From: Alteromonas sp. LOR
Lineage (GTDB): Bacteria; Pseudomonadota; Gammaproteobacteria; Enterobacterales; Alteromonadaceae
Reading direction: 5' to 3'
DNA length: 64,000 nt
NCBI RefSeq assembly: GCF_000753865.1
Contig: NZ_JQFW01000002.1
Coordinates: forward strand, 124,001 to 188,000
Positions 26,518 through 35,391 of the stretch are shown here, piece by piece. The position numbers and the translations under genes were made by a program. How positions within the stretch are numbered: position 1 is the first letter of the stretch; the number at the start of each line of letters is the position of its first letter. Below the pieces are notes generated by a model, which was not told the DNA's origin, ran no database searches, and worked only from the letters and a program-made list of their open reading frames with translations.

Positions 26518-26621
26518 CCTTAGCCTAGTGTAGTGCGTATAGAGATAGTTTTTTAATTTATGGTTTGTATTGCTGTCATAATTTTTGTGAATGTTAGTGG
26601 TTCCAGTATAGTAATTTGCAA

Positions 26622-27566
26622 CTAAACAGCATTCATTTCACTCGCAACATCACTGATTAATCGGCGTAGCCAAATATGACCTGCATCGTGATGAAGTAGT
26701 GCGCTCCATGCAATTTTAAGCGCAATAGGAGGAATATCAAACGGAGGCTCTTTTATTACTACGTCAGGGTCGTGTTTGAAAAGCTTAGCTGCTTTACTGG
26801 GCAACGTTGCAATAAGTTTTTGTTTTTTCGCTATTTGAAGCGCCGCATGATAATGGCGTGTAAATACACGAATGGCCCGTTGCTTTCCTATTTTTGTGAG
26901 CTCTGCGTCTACCCAACCAAGCTTTTGAACTTCATTTGGGTCGATACCAACGCCCACGCCAAAACCTGTCTTACTTACCCAAATATGTTGTGCGTTAATG
27001 TAACTTTCTAAGTCACATTTTTGCACTAAAGGATGGTCGGCGCTCATTACGCAGCTAAAGGTGTCATACCACACCACTTTTTGGTGAAACGAAAGGGGCA
27101 GTTCGTCAAAGCGGTTTATCGCCATGTCTACCTTGCCTTGCTCTACATCGTGAAATGTCACGTCACTGGGTGTAATCAAATCTAAAGTAATATTTGGCGC
27201 CAGTTCGGCTAAACGTCCAACAAGTTCAAGCAATAGCGTGCTTTCGGCATAATCACTTGTCATGATACGAAAGGTTCTCTCGCTGGTTAGCGGATCAAAT
27301 TCGGTTTCTGGCTGAATGGAACTTTCTAACCGGCCGAGCACGTCGCGAATAATAGGCTGGAGTTCTAATGCGCGTTTAGTGGGGGTCATACCGTCGCTTG
27401 TTCGCACTAAAAGAGGATCTTTAAATAAGTCGCGAAGACGCTTTAAGCCGTTACTCATGGCCGGCTGTGTAATGCTCAATTGGTTTGCCGCTTTTGTTAC
27501 GCTGCCCTCTCGTAGTAAGACATCTAAATAAACCAATAGATTAAGATCGACCTTCGCTATATTCAT
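26622..27566 (-). CDS. LysR-family transcriptional regulator
   Basis: A 314-residue regulator with an N-terminal winged helix-turn-helix (GSVTKAANQLSITQPAMSNG, residues about 21-40) and a C-terminal effector-binding domain. It lies between isocitrate lyase and malate synthase on the same strand, and the terminator after isocitrate lyase gives it a separate transcript. Control of the glyoxylate bypass is a reasonable guess from the position. The effector is unknown. Confidence 0.88.
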   Translation of the reverse strand: MNIAKVDLNLLVYLDVLLREGSVTKAANQLSITQPAMSNGLKRLRDLFKDPLLVRTSDGMTPTKRALELQPIIRDVLGRLESSIQPETEFDPLTSERTFRIMTSDYAESTLLLELVGRLAELAPNITLDLITPSDVTFHDVEQGKVDMAINRFDELPLSFHQKVVWYDTFSCVMSADHPLVQKCDLESYINAQHIWVSKTGFGVGVGIDPNEVQKLGWVDAELTKIGKQRAIRVFTRHYHAALQIAKKQKLIATLPSKAAKLFKHDPDVVIKEPPFDIPPIALKIAWSALLHHDAGHIWLRRLISDVASEMNAV

Positions 27567-27784
27567 TGCTGTAATGCTCTTTCTGAAGATGATTAAAGAA
27601 GTGTATTGTAAAGCGTTTTGTGTCTGTTGTCAGATAAGCGTTTAGTCTTAATTAAAATTTGACTACTTACCTTAAGTTTCTGATTCTAATTGTTTAATTG
27701 GCAGGGCTCGTAAAACGAGCAAGGTTATTCAATTTTTTAATGATGAAATTATCGAGATATAACATAAATATTATGAATAACTAT

Positions 27785-27808
27785 AAAAAAGGGCACCCGA
27801 AGGTGCCC
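27785..27808 (-). terminator. Rho-independent terminator of the isocitrate lyase gene
   Basis: A 7-base GC-rich stem (GGGCACC / GGTGCCC) with a 4-base loop is followed on the minus strand by six T. Confidence 0.92.
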
Positions 27809-27835
27809 AGTAAAGGAAAGGTTGGGAACTTTCCG

Positions 27836-29431
27836 TTAAACGTCGAACTGGTTCATTGTGTTGTCATCACCTGATGCTTTAAGCGCTGCATCACCAGAGA
27901 AGTACTCTTTATGCGTATCGCCTAAATCTGAACCTGCCATTGCTTGGTGTTTAACACACGCTAAACCTTGGCGAATTTCTTGGCGTTGAACACCGCGTAC
28001 ATAAGCAAGCATACCTTCTTCACCGAAGTACCCTTTAGCTAGGTTGTCAGTTGACAACGCCGTGGTGTGGTACGTCGGAAGCGTTATTAGGTGATGGAAA
28101 ATACCGGCTTCGCGAGCAGCGTCTGCTTGGAAGCTCTTAATTTTCTCATCAGCTTCAGCAGCAAGTTCTGTTTCGTCGTACTCTACTGCCATTAAGCCTG
28201 CACGGTTATAAGCTGAAACGTCTTTACCTTCTTCACTCCACGCGTCGAACACTTGCTGGCGGAAGTTAAGCGTCCAGTTGAACGATGGTGAGTTGTTGTA
28301 AACCAGTTTCGCGTTAGGTACTTGCTCACGGATAGCGTTAACCATTTCCGCAATTTGACCTACGTGAGGTTTTTCAGTTTCAATCCATAGAAGATCTGCA
28401 CCGTGTTGAAGTGATGTAACACAGTCAAGAACAACGCGGTCGAAACCTGAGCCGTCTTTAAATCTGAACAACCCGTTTGGTAAACGCTCTGGCTTAACAA
28501 GCTTTCCGCCTTGCTTAAGGATAAGGTCGCCTTCATTAACATCGTCAGCACCGCCAACATCGCTAGTTTTAAGGAACGCGTTGTACTGAGCCGCAAGGTC
28601 ACCCTCAGACTGAGAAACCGGTATTTTTTGTGTAAGGCCAGCACCTAATGAATCGGTACGAGCAACAATAACACCGTCGTCTACACCTAGTTCAAGAAAC
28701 GCGTAACGAACGGCGTTAATTTTCGCTAAGAAGTCTTCATGAGGAACGGTAACTTTACCGTCTTGGTGACCACATTGTTTAGCGTCTGATACTTGGTTTT
28801 CAATTTGAATACAGCATGCACCAGCTTCAATCATTTGCTTGGCAAGCAAATAAGTTGCTTCTTCGTTACCAAAGCCCGCATCGATGTCCGCAATAATTGG
28901 AACGATGTGAGTTTCATAGTTTTCAATTTCTGCTTGAATGGCTGCAACGTCGCCGCCTTTCGCTTTTGCATCATCAAGTTTATGGAAAAGGTCGCCTAAT
29001 TCACGTGCATCTGCCTGACGAAGAAATGTGTATAGCTCTTCGATAAGTGATGAAACCGATGTTTTCTCATGCATTGATTGGTCTGGAAGAGGACCGAACT
29101 CTGAGCGAAGCGCTGCAACCATCCAGCCCGACAAGTATAAATAGCTTTTGCTTGTAGTACCCTGATGCTTTTTAACAGACAACATTTTTTGTTGACCAAC
29201 GAAGCCGTGCCAGCAGCCTAACGACTGAGTGTATTGTGAAGAATCGGCATCGTAGTCTGCCATATCTTGACGCATGATGGCCGCTGTATAGCGAGCGATA
29301 TCCAAACCGGTCTTGAAACGGTTCTGAAGCTTCATGCGAGCGGCGAATTCTGGATTAATACCTTCCCATGCGCCTTTTTGTGATGCTTTTAAAGTTGCGA
29401 AGTTATCAATATCTTGTTGGTATTGCGACAT
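27836..29431 (-). CDS. aceA: Isocitrate lyase
   Basis: A 531-residue enzyme of the long type seen in Pseudomonas. It cleaves isocitrate to succinate and glyoxylate, the first step of the glyoxylate bypass. The active-site Cys is in KQCGH rather than the KKCGH of the E. coli type, which fits the long subclass. Other signatures are IADIDAGFGN, VARTDSLGA and VYNNSPSFNW. GGGAGAG lies 7 bases before the ATG. Strong growth-dependent control is expected; nothing clear was found in the promoter. Confidence 0.96.
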   Translation of the reverse strand: MSQYQQDIDNFATLKASQKGAWEGINPEFAARMKLQNRFKTGLDIARYTAAIMRQDMADYDADSSQYTQSLGCWHGFVGQQKMLSVKKHQGTTSKSYLYLSGWMVAALRSEFGPLPDQSMHEKTSVSSLIEELYTFLRQADARELGDLFHKLDDAKAKGGDVAAIQAEIENYETHIVPIIADIDAGFGNEEATYLLAKQMIEAGACCIQIENQVSDAKQCGHQDGKVTVPHEDFLAKINAVRYAFLELGVDDGVIVARTDSLGAGLTQKIPVSQSEGDLAAQYNAFLKTSDVGGADDVNEGDLILKQGGKLVKPERLPNGLFRFKDGSGFDRVVLDCVTSLQHGADLLWIETEKPHVGQIAEMVNAIREQVPNAKLVYNNSPSFNWTLNFRQQVFDAWSEEGKDVSAYNRAGLMAVEYDETELAAEADEKIKSFQADAAREAGIFHHLITLPTYHTTALSTDNLAKGYFGEEGMLAYVRGVQRQEIRQGLACVKHQAMAGSDLGDTHKEYFSGDAALKASGDDNTMNQFDV

Positions 29432-29665
29432 GAGCGTCTCTCCCGTCTATGATTATATTTTTACGTTAACGCGTTTTTTATGTAGCTTGCCTTTCGTTCG
29501 TAACTATTCAGCTGTAGGGCGTTTCCGTGAGTTCCATTTCATCCTAGTGTGGTTATCGGAATAATAGAAATATATATTTTGCATTGCCGTCATTTATCTT
29601 GTGAATGTAATGGTGTTGAAATCATCTGGCTATATAAGAATGGTTAGGACCAATGTCCGACTGAA

Positions 29666-29803
29666 TTGAAATCGGTTTTGGGTTTGATATTGGCTATAGC
29701 TTTAGGACAGGCTTCAAGAGCAAGCTATGACTATTTTGAGCCTGGCAGCGATACGATGTGTCATAAAGCTAAAATTTGTGCGGCGCAGGTGACAAAATCC
29801 TAG
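29666..29803 (+). CDS. Possible small exported peptide or gene remnant
   Basis: A 45-codon frame from a TTG. Its first ~20 residues look like a signal peptide (KSVLGLILAIALGQASRA), followed by YDYFEPGSDTMCHKAKICAA with two Cys. There is no ATG and no clear ribosome site. It may be the 5' end of a decayed gene whose remains continue to 30126. Not recognised as any family. Confidence 0.25.
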   Translation: MKSVLGLILAIALGQASRASYDYFEPGSDTMCHKAKICAAQVTKS

Positions 29804-29985
29804 TTATCCATATCCAATAAAATAGGAAGATTCTGCCATTTACGGCTATATTTAAAAGGTCGTGGATAAGATTTCATCTAGAAGGGCTGACAACTCTGCC
29901 AAAAAGTCGACTGGCAAATCTACTAACTAGTCCACTTAATATGGCGGGAAGTGCACCAAATATTCGTTATTTGGGGTAAGTAGCT

Positions 29986-30126
29986 TTGGTTGGTTCTTAC
30001 TTTGGTTATCACATCGGGTATTACATTGGGGAGGAATTGGAGATTGCATTAGATGGTGCATTAGATGGTGCATTAGATGGTGCGTTAGATGCTGCATTAG
30101 AGAGTGCGTCAGGGCTTAGACTTTAG
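29986..30126 (+). CDS. Possible 46-residue glycine-zipper peptide with ALDG repeats
   Basis: A frame from TTG 29986 to TAG 30124-30126. The N-terminal part (GSYFGYHIGYYIG) has Gly at every fourth place, as in a glycine zipper, and the C-terminal half is ALDG repeated. GGGG lies about 9 bases before the TTG. In the same frame upstream, after one stop, there is a further open stretch back to 29821, so this may be the end of a broken gene. Confidence 0.25.
   Translation: MVGSYFGYHIGYYIGEELEIALDGALDGALDGALDAALESASGLRL
30046..30105 (+). repeat. 12-base tandem repeat, five units
   Basis: The unit GCATTAGATGGT occurs three times without change and twice with one to four changes (30082-30093 and 30094-30105). 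The unit is four codons long and keeps a reading frame (ALDG). Such arrays change copy number by slippage. Confidence 0.9.
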
Positions 30127-30241
30127 TGCAAATCTATTCATACCAGTCGTTAAGGCTGATAGTCTAGCCCGTCACGCTGTAACATTGATAACGAGTGCGT
30201 TGGTTTCATTGCCCTCTGAATACTAAACAAAAGTGAGTAGT

Positions 30242-31201
30242 ATGAGTAAAAGTGTATTGTCGTCTGTCGACCAAAGAACCAAGTTAGTTGGTGAAAATAG
30301 GTTGGAACTACTGATGTTCCAGCTAGGTACACGTCATATTTTTGCTATGAATGTATTTAAAATCAAAGAAGTTATCGATATGCCTAAGCTCAATGCGATG
30401 CCAGGCTCCCACGATAATTTACGAGGCGTGATGAATTATAGAGGCAGTGCGATCCCGGTTATCGATCTGCGCCAATCGATTAAAATGCGTGGTGTTGCCA
30501 CGGACGAAACTGCCAGAAACGTCATCATTACCGAGTATAATCGCAGTGTTCAGGGTTTTATCATTGGTCAAGTCAGAAGCATTGTGAACACCTCGTGGGA
30601 TACCATTCAGCCGCCTCCTAGCGGAATGGGCAAGTCGAACTATTTAACCGCCATAACGCAAGTGAATGTTGAAGGTAAAACCGAGCTGGTAGAAATCATC
30701 GATGTTGAAAAAGTACTTGCTGAAATTATTGATTACGATATTTCAATTTCTGAAGAGATTCTCGACACTGACATTGTGAACCACTTTATTGATAAAAAAG
30801 TGCTCATTGTGGATGACTCCAGTACGGCAAGAAAACAAATAAGCGATACCCTCAAACAACTGGGTATTACTATTATAGAGCGCAAAAACGGTGCACAAGC
30901 ACTGGCATTGTTAAAGCAATGGGCTGATGAGGGTAAAAACCCCTGTGACGAAATTTTGCTTATGTTCACTGACGCCGAAATGCCAGAAATGGATGGCTAC
31001 CGCTTAACTGCTGAGGTTCGTAGCGATCCAAGAATGAGTAAATTGTTTATTGCGCTTAATACATCATTAAGCGGCAGTTTCAATGATGCAATGGTAGAAA
31101 AAGTAGGTTGTGACCGTTTCATCTCTAAATTTCAGCCCGATATGCTGGTAGATGTTGCCCAGCAACGTATGCGCGAGTATCTATCGGAGCAAAAACAGTA
31201 A
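30242..31201 (+). CDS. cheV: Chemotaxis protein CheV (CheW-REC fusion)
   Basis: A 319-residue protein with a CheW-like domain (about 15-170: FQLGTRHIFAMNVFKIKEV, NYRGSAIPVIDLRQ) and a response-regulator receiver domain (about 183-315). The receiver shows VLIVDDSSTARK, the phospho-accepting Asp in MFTDAEMPEMDG, and Lys in FISKFQPD. It couples chemoreceptors to CheA and tunes adaptation. The ATG at 30242 is preferred over GTG 30233. No other chemotaxis gene lies nearby. Confidence 0.93.
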   Translation: MSKSVLSSVDQRTKLVGENRLELLMFQLGTRHIFAMNVFKIKEVIDMPKLNAMPGSHDNLRGVMNYRGSAIPVIDLRQSIKMRGVATDETARNVIITEYNRSVQGFIIGQVRSIVNTSWDTIQPPPSGMGKSNYLTAITQVNVEGKTELVEIIDVEKVLAEIIDYDISISEEILDTDIVNHFIDKKVLIVDDSSTARKQISDTLKQLGITIIERKNGAQALALLKQWADEGKNPCDEILLMFTDAEMPEMDGYRLTAEVRSDPRMSKLFIALNTSLSGSFNDAMVEKVGCDRFISKFQPDMLVDVAQQRMREYLSEQKQ

Positions 31202-31716
31202 AGCACCTCCATGATAGATAGACATGGCTCTGCGCTTTAGCACGTGATCTCAGAGAAGACCCAGCAACACGAGCTAATAAAATTCAATACTATGAGCTAA
31301 CAATACACGCTAGCGCTAAAATTTTGCGCCAGCATCTGCCTTTCTGCTTGTTTTATCCTCACTTCATCGCCCCTACGACCTTTTAGTTTTGTTGTTGGGG
31401 TGAGTCTGCTTTACAATTGCATAAAGAAAAGCAATACCTTATTTGTGCACGCTCTTGTAAGCACATGCTCCTCTAAATAAATATCGTTTAGAAGAGGGTA
31501 TCTTTAAATTAGTAAACAATGACTTATACATGAAGGCACTTTAGTTAAAGCCTAACTCGTCGTTGTATTATATTGATTAAAGTGCAACAAGCGCCAAGAC
31601 GCTCAGGCGTGAACAATGATTTCTAAAACAATGATTTCTAAATACATTACTTAGCAGTATGCGCCGTTTCGTTTTGCTAAACACATTGCGCATGTTATTA
31701 CCCAGGGAAGTTCAAC
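31202..31716. other. Intergenic region before the alkaline phosphatase gene
   Basis: The 515 bases contain no gene that I can support. The only clear structure is the 15-base tandem repeat at 31612-31641. I looked for a Pho box (two CTGTCAT-type units) and found none. Confidence 0.5.
31612..31641. repeat. 15-base perfect tandem repeat upstream of the alkaline phosphatase gene
   Basis: AACAATGATTTCTAA occurs twice with no gap, 75 bases before the ATG. It may be a regulator binding site or chance slippage. Confidence 0.75.
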
Positions 31717-33075
31717 ATGGTTAAACACGTATTACGTGCCTCATTAGTAAGCAGTTTGTCTGTCGCATTCATTGCCGGCTGTACAATGACTGAAAGTGTC
31801 GATAACGCTCAACAAGTCGCACCAACAAACGCGCCGAAAAATATCATAATGATTGTTGCAGATGGAATGGGACCAGCCTATACCACTGCCTATCGCAATT
31901 ATGTCGATAATGCTGCTACGCCTGAAATTGAGAGCGTGGTTTTTGATGACATTCTTCTCGGCAACGCATCGACGTATCCTGCTAAAGTATCTGGTTACGT
32001 GACCGATTCTGCCGCCGCGGCCACCGCACTTGCAACTGGCGTTAAGTCATATAATGGCGCTATTGGCGTTGACGTTGATAAAAAGCCTGTTAATTCTGTT
32101 ATGCACTATGCGAAATCAAAGGGCATGAGAACAGGGCTGGCCGTTACTTCGCAGATTGTTCACGCCACGCCTGCCTCTTATATCGCACACAATGAAAGCC
32201 GCAAAAACTACAACGAAATAGCCGACGATTTTTTCGATATTCGCGTAAATGGCGAGCCTGTCGCTGACGTAATGCTTGGCGGTGGAACAGCTTATTTTAA
32301 GCGAGAAGACAGAAACCTGTTATCGCAATTTGTTGATGAAGGCTATGAATACGCAGACTCTTACGAAGGCTTGTCATCCATTCCAGCGGGAAGCGATGTT
32401 ATTGGTTTGTTCGCTCCTGTCGCGCTTCCGGCGGTGCTAGACGATAACCGCAAAGATCGCCTTGCGTATCTTACTGAACATGCCATCAAGCACCTTGAAA
32501 ATGATAAGGGTTACTTCTTATTAGTTGAAGCTAGCCAAGTAGATTGGGCTGGTCATGCTAATGATGTGGGGTCTGCCATGGCAGAAATGCACGATTTAGC
32601 TCAAACCATGGAGTATCTACGTGAGTATGTAGACACGCACCCAGACACATTGGTAGTGCTTACCGCTGACCATAGCACGGGTGGCTTGGCCATTGGTGCT
32701 GGTGGCGATTACCGCTGGAGCCCAGAGTATCTTCATAATATGTCCGCTTCTGCACGCACTATAGCCGCGACTATGGTTGATGAAGACATGCCGGGCGAAT
32801 ACGCTGCAAAGCAATTAGGCCTGTCGCTTACCAGTGAAGAGCTTGCTATGTTAGATAGTGTCTCGAATCAAGATGAAGAAACCCGATACGCTGCAGTGAA
32901 AACCTTTTTAGATATTAAAACAAACACAGGATGGACTACCACAGGTCATACCGGTGTTGATGTTGAAGTGTTTGCATTTGGTGCAGGTGCCACGTCGTTT
33001 AGCGGACAAATAGACAACACGGATATTGCCAAAACTATATTTACCTTGTTAGACGGTAGCTCTTTAAACAAGTAG
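31717..33075 (+). CDS. Alkaline phosphatase, lipoprotein
   Basis: A 452-residue PhoA-superfamily enzyme. The N-terminus is a lipoprotein signal (SVAFIAGC, Cys at about residue 22), so the protein is membrane-anchored on the periplasmic side. The nucleophile Ser lies in VTDSAAAATA, and metal ligands are visible in VADGMG, EASQVDWAGHAND, TADHSTGG and TTTGHTGVDV. It releases phosphate from organic esters. It is close in length to E. coli PhoA. No Pho box was found upstream, so its control is unclear. Confidence 0.92.
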   Translation: MVKHVLRASLVSSLSVAFIAGCTMTESVDNAQQVAPTNAPKNIIMIVADGMGPAYTTAYRNYVDNAATPEIESVVFDDILLGNASTYPAKVSGYVTDSAAAATALATGVKSYNGAIGVDVDKKPVNSVMHYAKSKGMRTGLAVTSQIVHATPASYIAHNESRKNYNEIADDFFDIRVNGEPVADVMLGGGTAYFKREDRNLLSQFVDEGYEYADSYEGLSSIPAGSDVIGLFAPVALPAVLDDNRKDRLAYLTEHAIKHLENDKGYFLLVEASQVDWAGHANDVGSAMAEMHDLAQTMEYLREYVDTHPDTLVVLTADHSTGGLAIGAGGDYRWSPEYLHNMSASARTIAATMVDEDMPGEYAAKQLGLSLTSEELAMLDSVSNQDEETRYAAVKTFLDIKTNTGWTTTGHTGVDVEVFAFGAGATSFSGQIDNTDIAKTIFTLLDGSSLNK

Positions 33076-33170
33076 TTTGTTGAGGTAAAAACTCAGCGTG
33101 GTTTTAGGCTTTATTAGGTATTAGCACCTTGAGTGCGCCATAAATGTGATTGGGTGGAGAAATTGATTTG

Positions 33171-34091
33171 ATGAACGATGACATGCGAGCGCTACTTCAA
33201 GATATTTATGACGAGGTAGAGCCCATGCTGGGTATGGGTAAGGTGGCTGATTATATTCCTGCCCTTGCAACTGTTAATCCACGTCAATTCGGCATTGCGA
33301 TTTGCGATATTCAGGGCCAGATCACGTCGATTGGCGATGCCGGTGTGCCGTTTTCTATTCAAAGTATCTCGAAAGTGTTCAATTTGGTACTCGCTATTAA
33401 TCACTATGGCGAGACCATGTGGGATCGGGTCGGTTGTGAGCCATCCGGGTTGCCATTCAACTCGTTAGTGCAGCTTGAATACGAAAATGGGATGCCAAGA
33501 AATCCGTTCATCAATGCTGGTGCATTAGTAGTCAGCGACATGGTGCAGTCCCGTTTTGCCTCTCCTCATATCGCTATGCGGGACTTTGTTCGTCGTCTAT
33601 CGTGTAACGGCGAAATTATGGTGAACAAGGTGGTGGCTGAGTCGGAATTTCAGCATCGCTCAAGAAATGCAGCAATGGCCTACTTAATGAAAGCTTACGG
33701 TAATTTTGAGAATGAAGTTGAAGATGTGTTGCACAACTATTTTCATAATTGCGCTTTAGAAATGAGCTGTGAAGACTTGGCGCGCTCCATCAGTTTTCTT
33801 GCCAATCGGGGCATGTCAGCGTGTGCCAATGAGCAAGTGCTAACCCCTTATCAAACTAAGCAGGTTAATGCGTTGCTTGCCACAAGCGGTATGTACGATG
33901 AAGCAGGTAGTTTCGCGTTTAAAGTAGGTTTGCCAGGTAAAAGTGGGGTAGGTGGCGGTATTGTCGCTGTTGTTCCAGGGCGCTTTACCATTTGCGTATT
34001 TTCGCCAGCTCTTAACAGTGTCGGGAACTCTCAACTTGGCGTGGCCGCATTAACCTCGTTAAGTGAGCGAATTAACTGGTCTATTTATTAG
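33171..34091 (+). CDS. glsA: Glutaminase
   Basis: A 306-residue enzyme of the serine-dependent glutaminase family. It converts glutamine to glutamate and ammonia. The catalytic S-x-x-K is in [37 protein letters not shown] and [11 protein letters not shown] are further signatures. ATG 33171 aligns with the usual family start; the frame also opens at TTG 33150, and GGAG at about 33155 fits either TTG 33168 or ATG 33171. It is a single gene between alkaline phosphatase and the convergent AttH-like gene. Confidence 0.93.
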   Translation: MNDDMRALLQDIYDEVEPMLGMGKVADYIPALATVNPRQFGIAICDIQGQITSIGDAGVPFSIQSISKVFNLVLAINHYGETMWDRVGCEPSGLPFNSLVQLEYENGMPRNPFINAGALVVSDMVQSRFASPHIAMRDFVRRLSCNGEIMVNKVVAESEFQHRSRNAAMAYLMKAYGNFENEVEDVLHNYFHNCALEMSCEDLARSISFLANRGMSACANEQVLTPYQTKQVNALLATSGMYDEAGSFAFKVGLPGKSGVGGGIVAVVPGRFTICVFSPALNSVGNSQLGVAALTSLSERINWSIY

Positions 34092-34137
34092 CGCGTTAAT
34101 TGGCTCGCGTTTTACGAACCTTGGTAGCTTCAATATA

Positions 34138-35391
34138 TCAATACCCTGTTAATTCCATGAAGCCAGCACCCTTATGGGTGCCGGTGACACTTACTCTTCC
34201 CTCATAATACGCAAATACGCTGTTATTCCACTGGCCAGATTTAAATGGCGACACAGTAATATCCACACCTTTACTAGGAATGGTTATTTGCCACGTGGTG
34301 GGCACATCGCGTTCGTTGTTTAACGTAGCAATTTGTTCATTATCTAAAGGCATTATGCTGATTTCATTCAATGCTAGTGTTTCTTTATCTCCTGATGCCG
34401 TGATGTAAGAGGCTGTTGTATATATTTCATTGCCTCTATTTTTTGTACCTTTTGTACCAGCTCCAGTGGCGTGCATACGAAACGCCATCAGCTTACTACC
34501 GTCGTCTAAATGCAGTGAAAACCAGTCCCAACCCATGGCATTGCTGTTAGCAAGGTGACTTGTCCATTCATGATCGTACCAGCCTAAACCCTTCACGTTA
34601 AACGCTGTGTTATTGATATCAAAAGTACCGCTTGCGTCTATAAATGGCTGGCTGTAATAGTAGGAGCGAAGGCGTGCGTCTTCCGTTTTTTTACTGTAGC
34701 CATTATCACCCTGTTTCACGAATGGGCCGTTGGCGGTGAGTGAAAGAGTAATATCTACGTTGTTATTGATAGAGAATTGTAATGTTGCAGGGAAAGGAGA
34801 GTCGTTTTTTGATTGCCACGACCAGTCATCAATAACGGCGCTGAAGGGGGCTGGCTTAACAAAGGCGTTTCCTACACCTCCAGCAGCCAAGCGCTCTTCA
34901 AAAAAATGTTCATCTTTTGCGTGTAGTGACGCATGTCCCATCCACTGCTGTGGCGTAGACCATGAGCTTGCAATCTGAGTTTCTTTTTCGGTAGCAAATC
35001 GAAACAAAGTAAATTGTAGGCCGTATTCGTTTTTATCATCATCTTCTAATACAAAGGTTAGATACCACCACTCAAGCTGATAATCAGGGTGGCTGCCATG
35101 ATCCTTAGGTAAAGCTAAAGGAGTTGTTTTATTCACAGATTGAAACGAGCCGGTTGAAGAGTCGGTGTCACTGCCATCTTCAGACTTATTCTCAGAGCTT
35201 TCTTCAGAGCTATCTTCAGAGTTACTTTTTGATAGATCCCCAAAGAAACGAGAAGGCGCTGGCGCATCTGAGCAAGCACTGCAGGTTAATACACAAACGG
35301 CCAATACTACTTGAAAGAAAAATTTGAGGGGCTCCGCTCTCTTTGTGAGCGTAGGAAAAATCTCCGAGAGCAGGTTAAGCGTAGGTTTCAT
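34138..35391 (-). CDS. AttH/CrtC-like lipocalin-family lipoprotein
   Basis: A 417-residue lipoprotein: signal peptide with lipobox TCSAC (Cys near residue 40), then a Ser/Glu/Asp-rich linker of about 50 residues, then the AttH (carotenoid hydratase-like) double-lipocalin domain. Signatures are YQLEWWYLTFVLED, GHASLHAKDEHFFEER, WYDHEWTS and GWDWFSLHLDDGSKLMAFR. AttH-type proteins are usually encoded with a MacB/FtsX-like ABC system, as here. The ATG sits in an ATGA overlap with the permease gene, which fixes this start over the longer frame. The ligand is unknown. Confidence 0.82.
   Translation of the reverse strand: MKPTLNLLSEIFPTLTKRAEPLKFFFQVVLAVCVLTCSACSDAPAPSRFFGDLSKSNSEDSSEESSENKSEDGSDTDSSTGSFQSVNKTTPLALPKDHGSHPDYQLEWWYLTFVLEDDDKNEYGLQFTLFRFATEKETQIASSWSTPQQWMGHASLHAKDEHFFEERLAAGGVGNAFVKPAPFSAVIDDWSWQSKNDSPFPATLQFSINNNVDITLSLTANGPFVKQGDNGYSKKTEDARLRSYYYSQPFIDASGTFDINNTAFNVKGLGWYDHEWTSHLANSNAMGWDWFSLHLDDGSKLMAFRMHATGAGTKGTKNRGNEIYTTASYITASGDKETLALNEISIMPLDNEQIATLNNERDVPTTWQITIPSKGVDITVSPFKSGQWNNSVFAYYEGRVSVTGTHKGAGFMELTGY

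Larger units (their letters stand above)
29432..30241. other. Long gap between isocitrate lyase and cheV
   Basis: This 810-base gap holds the isocitrate lyase promoter at its left end and the cheV promoter at its right end. The centre has two short protein-like frames (29666-29803 and 29986-30126) and a 12-base tandem repeat. The region may be a decayed gene: the frames differ by a shift and are separated by stops. No hairpin terminator or RNA gene was recognised. Confidence 0.5.

Noticed and set aside
30046-30105. Possible CRISPR array
   Set aside because: The 12-base units follow one another with no spacers and keep a coding frame; no cas genes are nearby.
31202-31716. Pho box before alkaline phosphatase
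   Set aside because: No pair of CTGTCAT-like units with the right spacing was found on either strand by eye.
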